Source: Desulfobulbaceae bacterium (GTDB taxonomy: Bacteria; Desulfobacterota; Desulfobulbia; Desulfobulbales; Desulfobulbaceae). From it: a stretch of DNA of 5,204 nt. Position numbers and translations under genes: made by a program. Positions 1 to 5,204 of the stretch are shown one piece after another. Positions within the stretch are counted from its first letter, which is position 1. Each line of letters starts with the position of its first letter. The stretch is from positions 1 to 5,204 of the forward strand of contig SKJK01000012.1 in the NCBI GenBank assembly GCA_007121995.1, in the 5' to 3' direction. Below the pieces are notes generated by a model. That model saw only the letters and a list, made by a program, of their open reading frames with translations, did not search any database and was not told the origin of the DNA.

Positions 1-1083
1 CTTGATCTTTCGGTGATGCACACCAACAAGGAGGCTATTGCCCTCTATGACAAGCTGGGCTTCGAGCAAGTCCCCGTGTATTCGATCAAGAAGAAAAATC
101 TCATCAACGAATCGCTGTTCATCGGTCCGGACCCGGAAGAGGATCTCAATATCTATGCCAGGATCATAACCAATGAAGCCCGGCGCCGGGGCATAGGAGT
201 CGAAGTGCTCGATGCCGAGCACGGCTATTTCGAGCTCTTTCTGGGCGGGAGAAGTATTGTCTGTCGGGAGTCGCTCTGTGAACTGACCACCGCCATCGCC
301 ATGAGCAGGTGCGACGACAAGGTGGTGACCAGGAGGATCCTGGAGCAAGCCGGTCTGCGGGTACCGGCCCAGGCTGTGGCCCAATCCAATGAACAGGTTA
401 ACGCCTTTCTCGAACGTTATCAGCGGGTGGTGGTCAAGCCGGCCCGGGGCGAGCAGGGCGCCGGTGTCTTTGTTGATCTGGACCAGATCGATGAGGTGCT
501 GGCAGCAGTGGACAAGGCCGCCAATTTCTGCGAAAAGGTGATTCTCGAAGAGTTTGTCAGGGGTGAAGATCTGCGCATTATTGTCATTGATTACAAAGTG
601 GTGGCCGCGGCGGTGCGCAAACCGGCGTGCATTCGGGGCAACGGCACCATGGCTGTGCGCGAGTTGATCGAACGGCAAAGCCGGCGCCGGGCAGCAGCCA
701 CCCACGGTGAAAGCGTTATTCCCGTTGATGAAGAAACTATCCGGACGATAGAGCGGCAGGGCTTCGGACTTGATGATTGCCTGCCCGCGGGCCGGGAACT
801 GCGGGTGCGGAAAACAGCCAATCTCCATACCGGCGGCACTATTCATGATGTCACCGCTGATGTACACCCGGATCTTAATCAGGCGGCAGAGGCTGCGGCG
901 GTCGCTCTGCGCATTCCTGTGGTGGGCTTTGATTTTCTTGCTCCGGACATCGGTCAGCCCGATTATGTGATCATCGAAGCCAACGAGCGGCCAGGGCTGG
1001 CCAACCATGAACCGCAGCCCACGGCGGAGCGGTTCATTGACCTGCTTTTTCCACAAACCAGATATCTGGCGGAGATTGAATAA
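1..1083 (+). CDS. ngg: N-acetylglutaminylglutamine synthetase (GNAT + ATP-grasp), 3' part
   Basis: This is the C-terminal 360 codons of Ngg, the cytoplasmic enzyme of osmoprotectant NAGGN synthesis, thought to acetylate glutamine and join a second glutamine using ATP. The frame is open to base 1, so the true start lies upstream; the GTG at 13 and ATG at 16 sit inside the acetyltransferase domain. The first ~30 codons are the end of a GNAT domain (HTNKEAIALYDKLGF is the typical last helix and strand). The rest is an ATP-grasp ligase resembling the cyanophycin synthetase type: VVVKPARGEQGAG with the ATP-binding Lys at 436-438, EEFVRGEDLR near 547-576, RKTANLHTGGT near 808-840, and putative Mg ligands Asp 931-933, Glu 976-978 and Asn 982-984 (EANERPG). 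The full family protein is near 580 residues. It abuts the M42 gene, the usual NAGGN order, with the AsnO-type amidotransferase expected upstream. A general CphA/RimK-like ligase is the alternative, but the GNAT fusion and neighbour argue against it. Confidence 0.9.
   Translation, partial: LDLSVMHTNKEAIALYDKLGFEQVPVYSIKKKNLINESLFIGPDPEEDLNIYARIITNEARRRGIGVEVLDAEHGYFELFLGGRSIVCRESLCELTTAIAMSRCDDKVVTRRILEQAGLRVPAQAVAQSNEQVNAFLERYQRVVVKPARGEQGAGVFVDLDQIDEVLAAVDKAANFCEKVILEEFVRGEDLRIIVIDYKVVAAAVRKPACIRGNGTMAVRELIERQSRRRAAATHGESVIPVDEETIRTIERQGFGLDDCLPAGRELRVRKTANLHTGGTIHDVTADVHPDLNQAAEAAAVALRIPVVGFDFLAPDIGQPDYVIIEANERPGLANHEPQPTAERFIDLLFPQTRYLAEIE
1071..1074 (+). promoter_or_regulatory. Ribosome binding site of the M42 gene, inside ngg
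   Basis: GGAG lies 9 bases before the ATG at 1084, within the last codons of ngg. The ngg TAA (1081-1083) touches that ATG directly, so the two genes share a message and the downstream gene is probably translationally coupled. This arrangement supports the start chosen at 1084. Confidence 0.6.
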
Positions 1084-2214
1084 ATGCTGCCTCGCATCGA
1101 TTCTGAATATATGGAGCATATTCTCGAACGACTGCTTCACATCCCCAGCCCTTCGGGTATGACCGACGATATTGTCCGTGCTGTCTGCTCCGAGCTGGAA
1201 AGCCTGGACATTCCATATGAGTTGACCAGACGTGGAGCTATCCGTGCCCGTATCCGGGGACAGGGATACCCTCGCCGGGCCGTTGTCGCCCATCTCGACA
1301 CCCTTGGCGCCATGGTCAAAGGCCTGAAAAAAAACGGCCGCTTGAGTCTTGTCCCCATCGGTACCTGGTCCGCCCGCTTTTCTGAAGGGGCCCGAGTCAC
1401 CGTGCATTCGGATAACCGCCAATTTCGGGGTGCTATTCTGCCGCTCAAGGCTTCGGGGCATCGCTATAACGAAGAGGTGGATGTGCAGCCGGCTGTTTGG
1501 TCCAACCTGGAGATCCGTCTGGATGAGATCTGTGCTTCTCTGGATGTCCTCTGGGATATGGGGCTGCGGGTCGGCGATTATGTCTCCATCGATCCCGGTT
1601 ACGAGGTCAGTGCCAGTGGCCATGTCAATGCCCGTCACCTGGATGACAAGGCCGGAGTAGCGGCAATTCTGGCGGCGGCCAAAGCCCTCAAAGAACATGA
1701 CGAGGTGCCGCCGCTGGACTGTTACCTGCTGTTCACCATCTCCGAAGAGGTAGGCGTTGGGGCTTCCCATATTCTCCATGGTGACGTGGCGGAGATGGTC
1801 TCTGTGGACAACGGAGCTATTGCCCCTGATCAGAACACCATTGAAACCGGCGTTACCTTGGGGATGAAAGATTCAAGCGGGCCTTTTGACATGCATCTGA
1901 CCCGGCACCTCATCAATCTCTGCATGCAGCATGAAATTGAGTTCAGCCGGGATGTCTTTCTCTTTTACCGCAGCGATTCCGCCGCGGCCCTGGAGGCGGG
2001 CAATGATATCAGGACTGCATTGATCTGTTTTGGACTTGATGCATCCCATGGCTATGAACGAGTTCATATCCAGTCCCTGCGGGCGGTCGCCGGCTTGGTT
2101 ACCGCCTATCTGCAATCGCCACCGCTCTTTGCTCGTGATGAAAATGTTATCGGTCCGGAGCAAGCCTACCCCCTCATCAACCCGTCACCAGAACAGAAAC
2201 CGCAGGAGTCATGA
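1084..2214 (+). CDS. NAGGN-system M42 family metallopeptidase
   Basis: A 376-residue protein of the M42 (glutamyl aminopeptidase/FrvX-like) family, in the subgroup that accompanies NAGGN genes. M42 enzymes are cytoplasmic, two-metal aminopeptidases, usually oligomeric. The expected ligands are present in order: His70 and Asp72 (VAHLDTLG), Asp187 (HLDDKAG), the Glu221-Glu222 pair (ISEEVGVGAS; general base and metal ligand), Asp242 (SVDNG) and His328 (ERVH). It should therefore be catalytically competent. Residues ~80-175 probably form the inserted regulatory domain of the family. The C-terminus has a polar, Pro-rich tail of about 30 residues (ENVIGPEQAYPLINPSPEQK), beyond the usual core. The start is the ATG touching the ngg stop. 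Its physiological substrate is not known to me; because it is linked to ngg, hydrolysis or recycling of NAGGN or a precursor is a reasonable inference, not shown by sequence. Confidence 0.9.
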   Translation: MLPRIDSEYMEHILERLLHIPSPSGMTDDIVRAVCSELESLDIPYELTRRGAIRARIRGQGYPRRAVVAHLDTLGAMVKGLKKNGRLSLVPIGTWSARFSEGARVTVHSDNRQFRGAILPLKASGHRYNEEVDVQPAVWSNLEIRLDEICASLDVLWDMGLRVGDYVSIDPGYEVSASGHVNARHLDDKAGVAAILAAAKALKEHDEVPPLDCYLLFTISEEVGVGASHILHGDVAEMVSVDNGAIAPDQNTIETGVTLGMKDSSGPFDMHLTRHLINLCMQHEIEFSRDVFLFYRSDSAAALEAGNDIRTALICFGLDASHGYERVHIQSLRAVAGLVTAYLQSPPLFARDENVIGPEQAYPLINPSPEQKPQES

Positions 2215-2312
2215 TGACAGAGGGCGGGCAGAGCATGACTGTCGCCCCCGCCCACCTGAGACAGCGGTTGCAACCCAAAAATAGCAATAGCCAAATAAGG
2301 AAATATTTGTAA
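2211..2312 (+). CDS. Possible 33-codon ORF overlapping the M42 stop (uncertain)
   Basis: An ATG at 2211 overlaps the M42 TGA (2212-2214), and a second in-frame ATG follows at 2214. AGGAG at 2204-2208 lies 2 bases before the first and 5 before the second, so the second ATG is the better start. The frame reads MMTEGGQSMTVAPAHLRQRL and then a polar, Asn/Gln/Lys-rich end, stopping with TAA at 2310-2312. I recognise no domain, signal peptide or membrane segment. It could be a real coupled small protein, the remnant of a larger gene, or chance: an ATGATGA overlap is easily produced by a TGA stop. A GC-rich hairpin lies within it, which fits a non-coding trailer equally well. Confidence 0.2.
   Translation: MMTEGGQSMTVAPAHLRQRLQPKNSNSQIRKYL
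2222..2253 (+). terminator. GC-rich hairpin after the M42 gene, weak terminator candidate
   Basis: GGGCGGG (2222-2228) is exactly complementary to CCCGCCC (2247-2253), giving a 7-bp all-GC stem around an 18-base loop, starting 8 bases after the M42 stop. No T-run follows (the next bases are ACCTGAGACAG), so it is not a classical intrinsic terminator. It may stabilise the 3' end of the NAGGN message or act with Rho. A competing pairing of GACAG (2216-2220) with CTGTC (2239-2243) is also possible. Confidence 0.3.
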
Positions 2313-2336
2313 CAGTTTGCTGGCGACTTCTATGAT
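2307..2336 (+). promoter_or_regulatory. Putative sigma70-type promoter for the DHH gene
   Basis: TTGTAA (2307-2312, 4 of 6 matches to the -35 consensus) and TATGAT (2331-2336, 5 of 6 matches to the -10 consensus) are separated by 18 bases. They lie at the end of an AT-rich stretch (about 2272-2312) that contrasts with the surrounding GC-rich sequence. Transcription would begin near 2343, leaving an untranslated leader of about 90 bases before the DHH start. The position, between two unrelated genes, is sensible; the call rests on consensus matching by eye only. Confidence 0.4.
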
Positions 2337-2348
2337 CATCCATGATCA
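2332..2348 (+). promoter_or_regulatory. Paired ATGATCA repeats over the putative -10/start site
   Basis: ATGATCA occurs at 2332-2338 and again at 2342-2348, an exact direct repeat with a 10-base period, one turn of the helix. Each copy contains the palindrome TGATCA. The first overlaps the proposed -10 element and the second the expected transcription start, so a regulator bound here could block RNA polymerase. The motif is short and no regulator is identified. Confidence 0.3.
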
Positions 2349-2424
2349 CCGGCAGATGGGTGGTTGACATCGGAGGGTCGTTCGCGGGAGGAGTGCTGGT
2401 GAACAGTTACATTCTTGATCGCTC

Positions 2425-2430
2425 GGAGGA
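2425..2430 (+). promoter_or_regulatory. Ribosome binding site that fixes the DHH gene start
   Basis: GGAGGA ends 5 bases before the ATG at 2436, a near-ideal Shine-Dalgarno. It rules in 2436 over an in-frame TTG at 2415, for which this site would be inside the coding region. A second purine-rich run, GGGAGGAG (2386-2393), lies further upstream but serves no convincing ORF. Confidence 0.75.
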
Positions 2431-2435
2431 AACAC

Positions 2436-3599
2436 ATGGACGAGACAGCAAAAGAACAACCGGCAGGCAACGAAGTACCTGTTCAACAGGTGCAACAGGT
2501 TCAACAGCCGGATCGGCCGGACCTGGCAGCGCAACTGGAATCACGCAGAGGTGAAAAACATGTTGTTGTGCTCCAGGATTTTCCGGATCCTGATGCCATT
2601 GCCTGTGGTTTTGCCCATCAGATCATCAGTCGGATATATGATATTCAAACCACCCTGGTGCATGGCGGTCGCATCAGTCATCAGCAGAATATCGCTCTGG
2701 TGAAATTGCTGGGGGTTGAGTTGGTGCAATATGACCAATCAATGGATCTGTCACCATTCGCTGGCGCTGTTTTCCTTGACAATCAAGGCACCACCGTCGG
2801 TTCGATCGTCGATGCCCTGGAAGAAAGCAAGGTGCCACCGCTCATCGTCATCGACCATCATGAACCACAGGGCCGACTTGAGCCACTCTTTAAGGATATC
2901 CGTCCCAAAATCGGCTCGACGTCCTCCATCTATGCGCAGTATTTGCAAAACGGTATCATTGAAATGAAAACAAGCGATAAAAGTCATACCATGATGGCCA
3001 CCGCGTTGACGCATGGTATCATCACTGATACCAATGGTTTTGTTTATGCCCGGGATGAGGATTTTCAGGCGGCGGCCTATCTTTCCCGATACCGTGATGC
3101 CGATGTCCTGGCACAGATAATGAATCAGGCCAGATCCAAGCAAACCATGAAGGTGATCCATAAGGCTCTGGGCAGCCGCAAGATTGTCGAGAGTTTCTCC
3201 TTGTCCGGAGTTGGCTATCTGCGCGCCGATGATCGCGATGCAATCCCCCAGGCAGCCGACTTCCTGCTGAGCGAAGAGAATGTCCATACCGCTATCGTCT
3301 ATGGCATCGTCACCGGTGAAAACTGGGGGGAAGCGATTGTCGGTTCCATGCGCACCAACCGGATTACCATTGATCCTGATCAGTTCATCAAGGAGGTGTT
3401 CGGCAAGGATGCCAGCGGGCACTATTTTGGCGGCGGCAAAATGTCAGCCGGTGGCTTCCATGTCCCCATTGGTTTCCTGGCCGGCAGTGAAGGGGACGAA
3501 TATCAGGAGCGGAAGTGGAATCTGTTTGATGAGAAAATAATGGAGAAGGTGTGCGCGAAGATTGGCGCCAAACATGCCAAGAAAGTGAGTGAATCTTGA
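2436..3599 (+). CDS. DHH/DHHA1 family phosphoesterase (NrnA-like)
   Basis: A 387-residue cytoplasmic DHH-superfamily phosphoesterase. Its Mn-binding motifs are intact: Asp51/Asp53 (DFPDPDAIA), Asp115 (FLDNQ), Asp140-His141-His142 (IDHHEP) and Asp198 (ITDTNGF). A DHHA1 substrate-binding domain follows, with its glycine motif at residues ~332-341. Relatives include NrnA nanoRNase/pAp phosphatases and cyclic-di-AMP or pApA phosphodiesterases. The exact substrate (short RNA, pAp, linear dinucleotide) cannot be read from the sequence. Two oddities: a polar N-terminal leader of about 30 residues containing VQQ three times, absent from a minimal NrnA; and GGGKMSAGGF where many members have GGGGH..AAGF, so the usual His is replaced. 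No CBS, PAS, GGDEF or membrane segment is present, which argues against GdpP or CBS-fused pyrophosphatase forms. It appears monocistronic, with its own leader and a convergent neighbour downstream. Confidence 0.85.
   Translation: MDETAKEQPAGNEVPVQQVQQVQQPDRPDLAAQLESRRGEKHVVVLQDFPDPDAIACGFAHQIISRIYDIQTTLVHGGRISHQQNIALVKLLGVELVQYDQSMDLSPFAGAVFLDNQGTTVGSIVDALEESKVPPLIVIDHHEPQGRLEPLFKDIRPKIGSTSSIYAQYLQNGIIEMKTSDKSHTMMATALTHGIITDTNGFVYARDEDFQAAAYLSRYRDADVLAQIMNQARSKQTMKVIHKALGSRKIVESFSLSGVGYLRADDRDAIPQAADFLLSEENVHTAIVYGIVTGENWGEAIVGSMRTNRITIDPDQFIKEVFGKDASGHYFGGGKMSAGGFHVPIGFLAGSEGDEYQERKWNLFDEKIMEKVCAKIGAKHAKKVSES
2481..2507 (+). repeat. Three 9-bp tandem units coding (Val-Gln-Gln)x3
   Basis: GTTCAACAG, GTGCAACAG and GTTCAACAG stand in tandem and in frame, encoding residues 16-24 of the DHH protein. 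Units one and three are identical and the middle one differs at a single wobble base. The tract lies in the flexible leader before the catalytic fold, where gain or loss of a unit would keep the frame. Confidence 0.8.
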
Positions 3600-3610
3600 T
3601 CTGGATGACT

Positions 3611-3655
3611 GGTTCATTGCTACCCTTGACCTTTGGGTGCAGGAAAGCAATGACC
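3611..3655. terminator. Imperfect inverted repeat between convergent genes
   Basis: GGTTCATTGCT (3611-3621) pairs with AGCAATGACC (3646-3655), ten base pairs with one bulged T. ACCC (3622-3625) and GGGT (3635-3638) extend the stem after a 7-base bulge on one side. It occupies most of the 75-bp gap between the DHH stop and the pabBC stop, 11 bases from the former and 19 from the latter. That is where a shared bidirectional terminator would be expected. Neither strand has a T-run after the stem, so a Rho-independent mechanism is uncertain. Confidence 0.4.
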
Positions 3656-3674
3656 GTCTCAGTGCAAGGAGCGG

Positions 3675-5204
3675 TTACTTCCCTAAGAGGGAGAGTTCAC
3701 CGGGCAGCAACACCGCAGGATACCGGCCACGGACTGCATTGACAAGAGCAAAGCCGCCCGGACCTCTGAGGTCGTCCAGGGTCAGCACCCGTTCCTCCAG
3801 ACGGCCGCAATCAAGCAGATGCTGCCGGTGGGTGCCCGCCAGCAGGCCGCAACGAACCGGCGGGGTCCAATCACGACCGTCGATGGTGACCACGATGTTG
3901 GCGATGGTGGTTTCAGTGATTTCCCCCCGGTGGTTATACAAAAGCACATCATCCGCCTCCTGAGGGAGGCCTGCGCGCATACGCTCATAGACCTCCCTGC
4001 GGGTGGTTTTGTGGTACAGAAAGACATCGGTGTCGTCAACGGGAAAGGGTGCCGGGATGACCCGGACAGGTTGATCGCAGTCGTGTGGTGGACAGGAAGT
4101 TGTCTCGATCTCCTGGCGGCCGTTCCGGTCCAGCAGGACCCGAACCCTATGCGGCTTCATTGCAAATCCCCTGACCGCCGCCGTCAGTCGTGCTTGCAAA
4201 AGATCCGGATCAAAGGGACGGTTGAAATATTCGGCTGACACCTGCATCCGGGCCAGGTGCTCGGCAAGAAACAGATATCCCTGTTCAGGGGTCCACAACA
4301 GGGTCTCAAGCAGGGAGAACTGTGGCGGACGAGTACGACAGACCAGACTTTTCAGTCGGGTTTCCTCCCACTCCCCCTCTGCGGTGGAGTCAGCGGTGAT
4401 ACCACCGCCCACTCCGTATTCGAGCATTTCCTTGTTGTGGTCCAGTAACAGGGTGCGGATGGCGACATTGAACTGTGCCCGCCGGTCAGGCAGAAAAAAA
4501 CCGATGGTGCCGGTGTAGATACGTCGTGGACCGGTTTCCAGTTCGTTGATAATGGCCATGGTTCGAGCTTTGGGGGCCCCGGTTATGGATGCTGCAGGGA
4601 AAAGTGCGGTACAGATCTCCTTGAAAGAGGCCTTGGTTCGGGCCAGCACCGGTGACACCATCTGCCAGAGAGTAGGGTGGCGTTCCAATGCAAACAGCTC
4701 CTTGACCCGCACCGAGCCAGGCACGGCGATGCGGCTGAGGTCATTACGAACCATATCAACGATCATCACATTTTCCGCCCGATCCTTGCTGCTGTCGTGC
4801 AGGCGCCGGCCCTGTTGCCGGTCGTCGGCTGGGATGGGAGCACGGCTTATGGTCCCCTTCATGGGGATGGATTCTATCCAGTCACCGCGCAGACGGAAGA
4901 AAAGCTCCGGCGATAGAGAAAGAATAGTCCAGTCCGGTATCTCCAGATAGCCGCCGTATGCCGGGGCATGATCCCCGGCCAGTCGCGTGAACAGAGGCCA
5001 GGTGGTGCCAACATCCGTGTACGGAGCGTGCAGGCGGTAGGTATAGTTGACTTGATAGGTATCCCCGGCGGCTATCAAGGCCTGGATGCGAGCAAAGGCT
5101 TTGATGTATTGGTCCTGATTGACCGTGGCCGTCCAGGACAGCTCGGGGAGCGGCATGGCTGACTCCCCAAGATCCATGGGCCGAGGCGGGGGATAAAGAC
5201 CGAA
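3675..5204 (-). CDS. pabBC: Aminodeoxychorismate synthase component I / aminodeoxychorismate lyase fusion (PabB-PabC), 5' end missing
   Basis: This fused folate enzyme makes 4-aminobenzoate: the PabB half aminates chorismate with ammonia from a PabA glutaminase, and the PabC half removes pyruvate using PLP. The frame stays open through the window edge at 5204 (nine more codons upstream of the ATG at 5177), so the N-terminal PabB region is outside. Numbering from that ATG, residues ~12-278 are the chorismate-binding domain: PMKGT with the catalytic-type Lys107, DMVRNDLSR (141-149), ITGAPKARTM (198-207), YTGTIGF (221-227) and GVGGGITADS (255-264) with EWEETRLK. Residues ~286-500 are a class IV aminotransferase fold: EHLARMQVSA, PLP Lys390 (YHKTTRREVY), NHRGEITETTIANI and CGLLAGTHR. 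PIKGT becoming PMKGT is a mild change. PabB rather than anthranilate synthase is favoured by the PxKGT lysine and the PabC fusion. No pabA is seen in the window. Confidence 0.92.
   Translation of the reverse strand, partial: FGLYPPPRPMDLGESAMPLPELSWTATVNQDQYIKAFARIQALIAAGDTYQVNYTYRLHAPYTDVGTTWPLFTRLAGDHAPAYGGYLEIPDWTILSLSPELFFRLRGDWIESIPMKGTISRAPIPADDRQQGRRLHDSSKDRAENVMIVDMVRNDLSRIAVPGSVRVKELFALERHPTLWQMVSPVLARTKASFKEICTALFPAASITGAPKARTMAIINELETGPRRIYTGTIGFFLPDRRAQFNVAIRTLLLDHNKEMLEYGVGGGITADSTAEGEWEETRLKSLVCRTRPPQFSLLETLLWTPEQGYLFLAEHLARMQVSAEYFNRPFDPDLLQARLTAAVRGFAMKPHRVRVLLDRNGRQEIETTSCPPHDCDQPVRVIPAPFPVDDTDVFLYHKTTRREVYERMRAGLPQEADDVLLYNHRGEITETTIANIVVTIDGRDWTPPVRCGLLAGTHRQHLLDCGRLEERVLTLDDLRGPGGFALVNAVRGRYPAVLLPGELSLLGK

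Noticed and set aside
2364..2369. A perfect TTGACA -35 element
   Set aside because: No -10-like hexamer occurs 16-18 bases downstream, where the sequence is GC-rich (GGGAGGAG).
2342..2554. A 70-codon frame starting at ATG 2342 in the gap before the DHH gene
   Set aside because: Its second half is an out-of-frame reading of the DHH start, giving Thr/Gly/Ser-rich nonsense. There is no good ribosome site before the ATG, which falls at the expected transcription start.
3390..3411. AAGGAGGTG followed 10 bases later by an out-of-frame ATG, inside the DHH gene
   Set aside because: The Shine-Dalgarno-like run is simply the codons for Ile-Lys-Glu-Val, and the frame it would serve is short and overlaps the conserved DHHA1 motif.
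2751..3422. A 223-codon open frame on the minus strand, antisense to the DHH gene
   Set aside because: It lies wholly opposite a gene with clear catalytic motifs, has no recognisable domain, and is explained by codon bias of the sense strand.
3680..3692. Small hairpin TCCCT-AAG-AGGGA near the pabBC stop
   Set aside because: It lies within the last codons of pabBC, has only 5 pairs and no T-run, and is likely chance.
3589..3963. A + strand frame starting at GTG 3589, with a protein-like beginning (NLDLDDWFIATLDLW)
   Set aside because: It has no convincing Shine-Dalgarno, and most of its length is antisense to the well-supported PabC domain, where it turns into low-complexity Arg/Ser/Pro sequence.

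Overview
The window looks like ordinary chromosomal sequence from a moderately GC-rich bacterium, probably a proteobacterium. The gene content (NAGGN osmolyte genes, a DHH phosphoesterase with an N-terminal extension, a PabB-PabC fusion) would fit a deltaproteobacterial lineage, but that placement is inference from general familiarity, not from an alignment. There are four substantial genes, two of them cut by the window edges. I see no RNA genes, CRISPR array, insertion sequence or phage gene.

Left part (1-2214, + strand): the 3' part of ngg, the GNAT plus ATP-grasp protein that makes N-acetylglutaminylglutamine, is followed with no gap by an M42-family metallopeptidase. This pair is recognisable as two thirds of the conserved NAGGN 'trio' (AsnO-like amidotransferase, Ngg, M42 hydrolase). 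The amidotransferase is expected just upstream, outside the window. The products would build, and perhaps turn over, the compatible solute N-acetylglutaminylglutamine amide under osmotic stress.

Middle (2211-2435): a non-coding or weakly coding gap of about 220 bp. It holds a possible 33-codon ORF whose start overlaps the M42 stop, a GC-rich hairpin, an AT-rich stretch, a plausible sigma70-type promoter (TTGTAA-18-TATGAT) overlapped by two TGATCA repeats 10 bp apart, and a strong Shine-Dalgarno. It appears to separate the NAGGN operon from the next transcription unit.

Right part: a DHH/DHHA1 phosphoesterase (2436-3599, +) converges on a PabB-PabC fusion (3675-5204, -) that makes 4-aminobenzoate for folate. 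The 75-bp gap between their stops contains an imperfect inverted repeat that may end transcription from either side. The DHH and folate genes show no evident functional link to the osmolyte genes.

Nothing here amounts to a clearly new system. The best leads are the undefined role of the M42 hydrolase in NAGGN metabolism, the tiny coupled ORF behind it, and the altered DHHA1 motif and N-terminal leader of the DHH protein.
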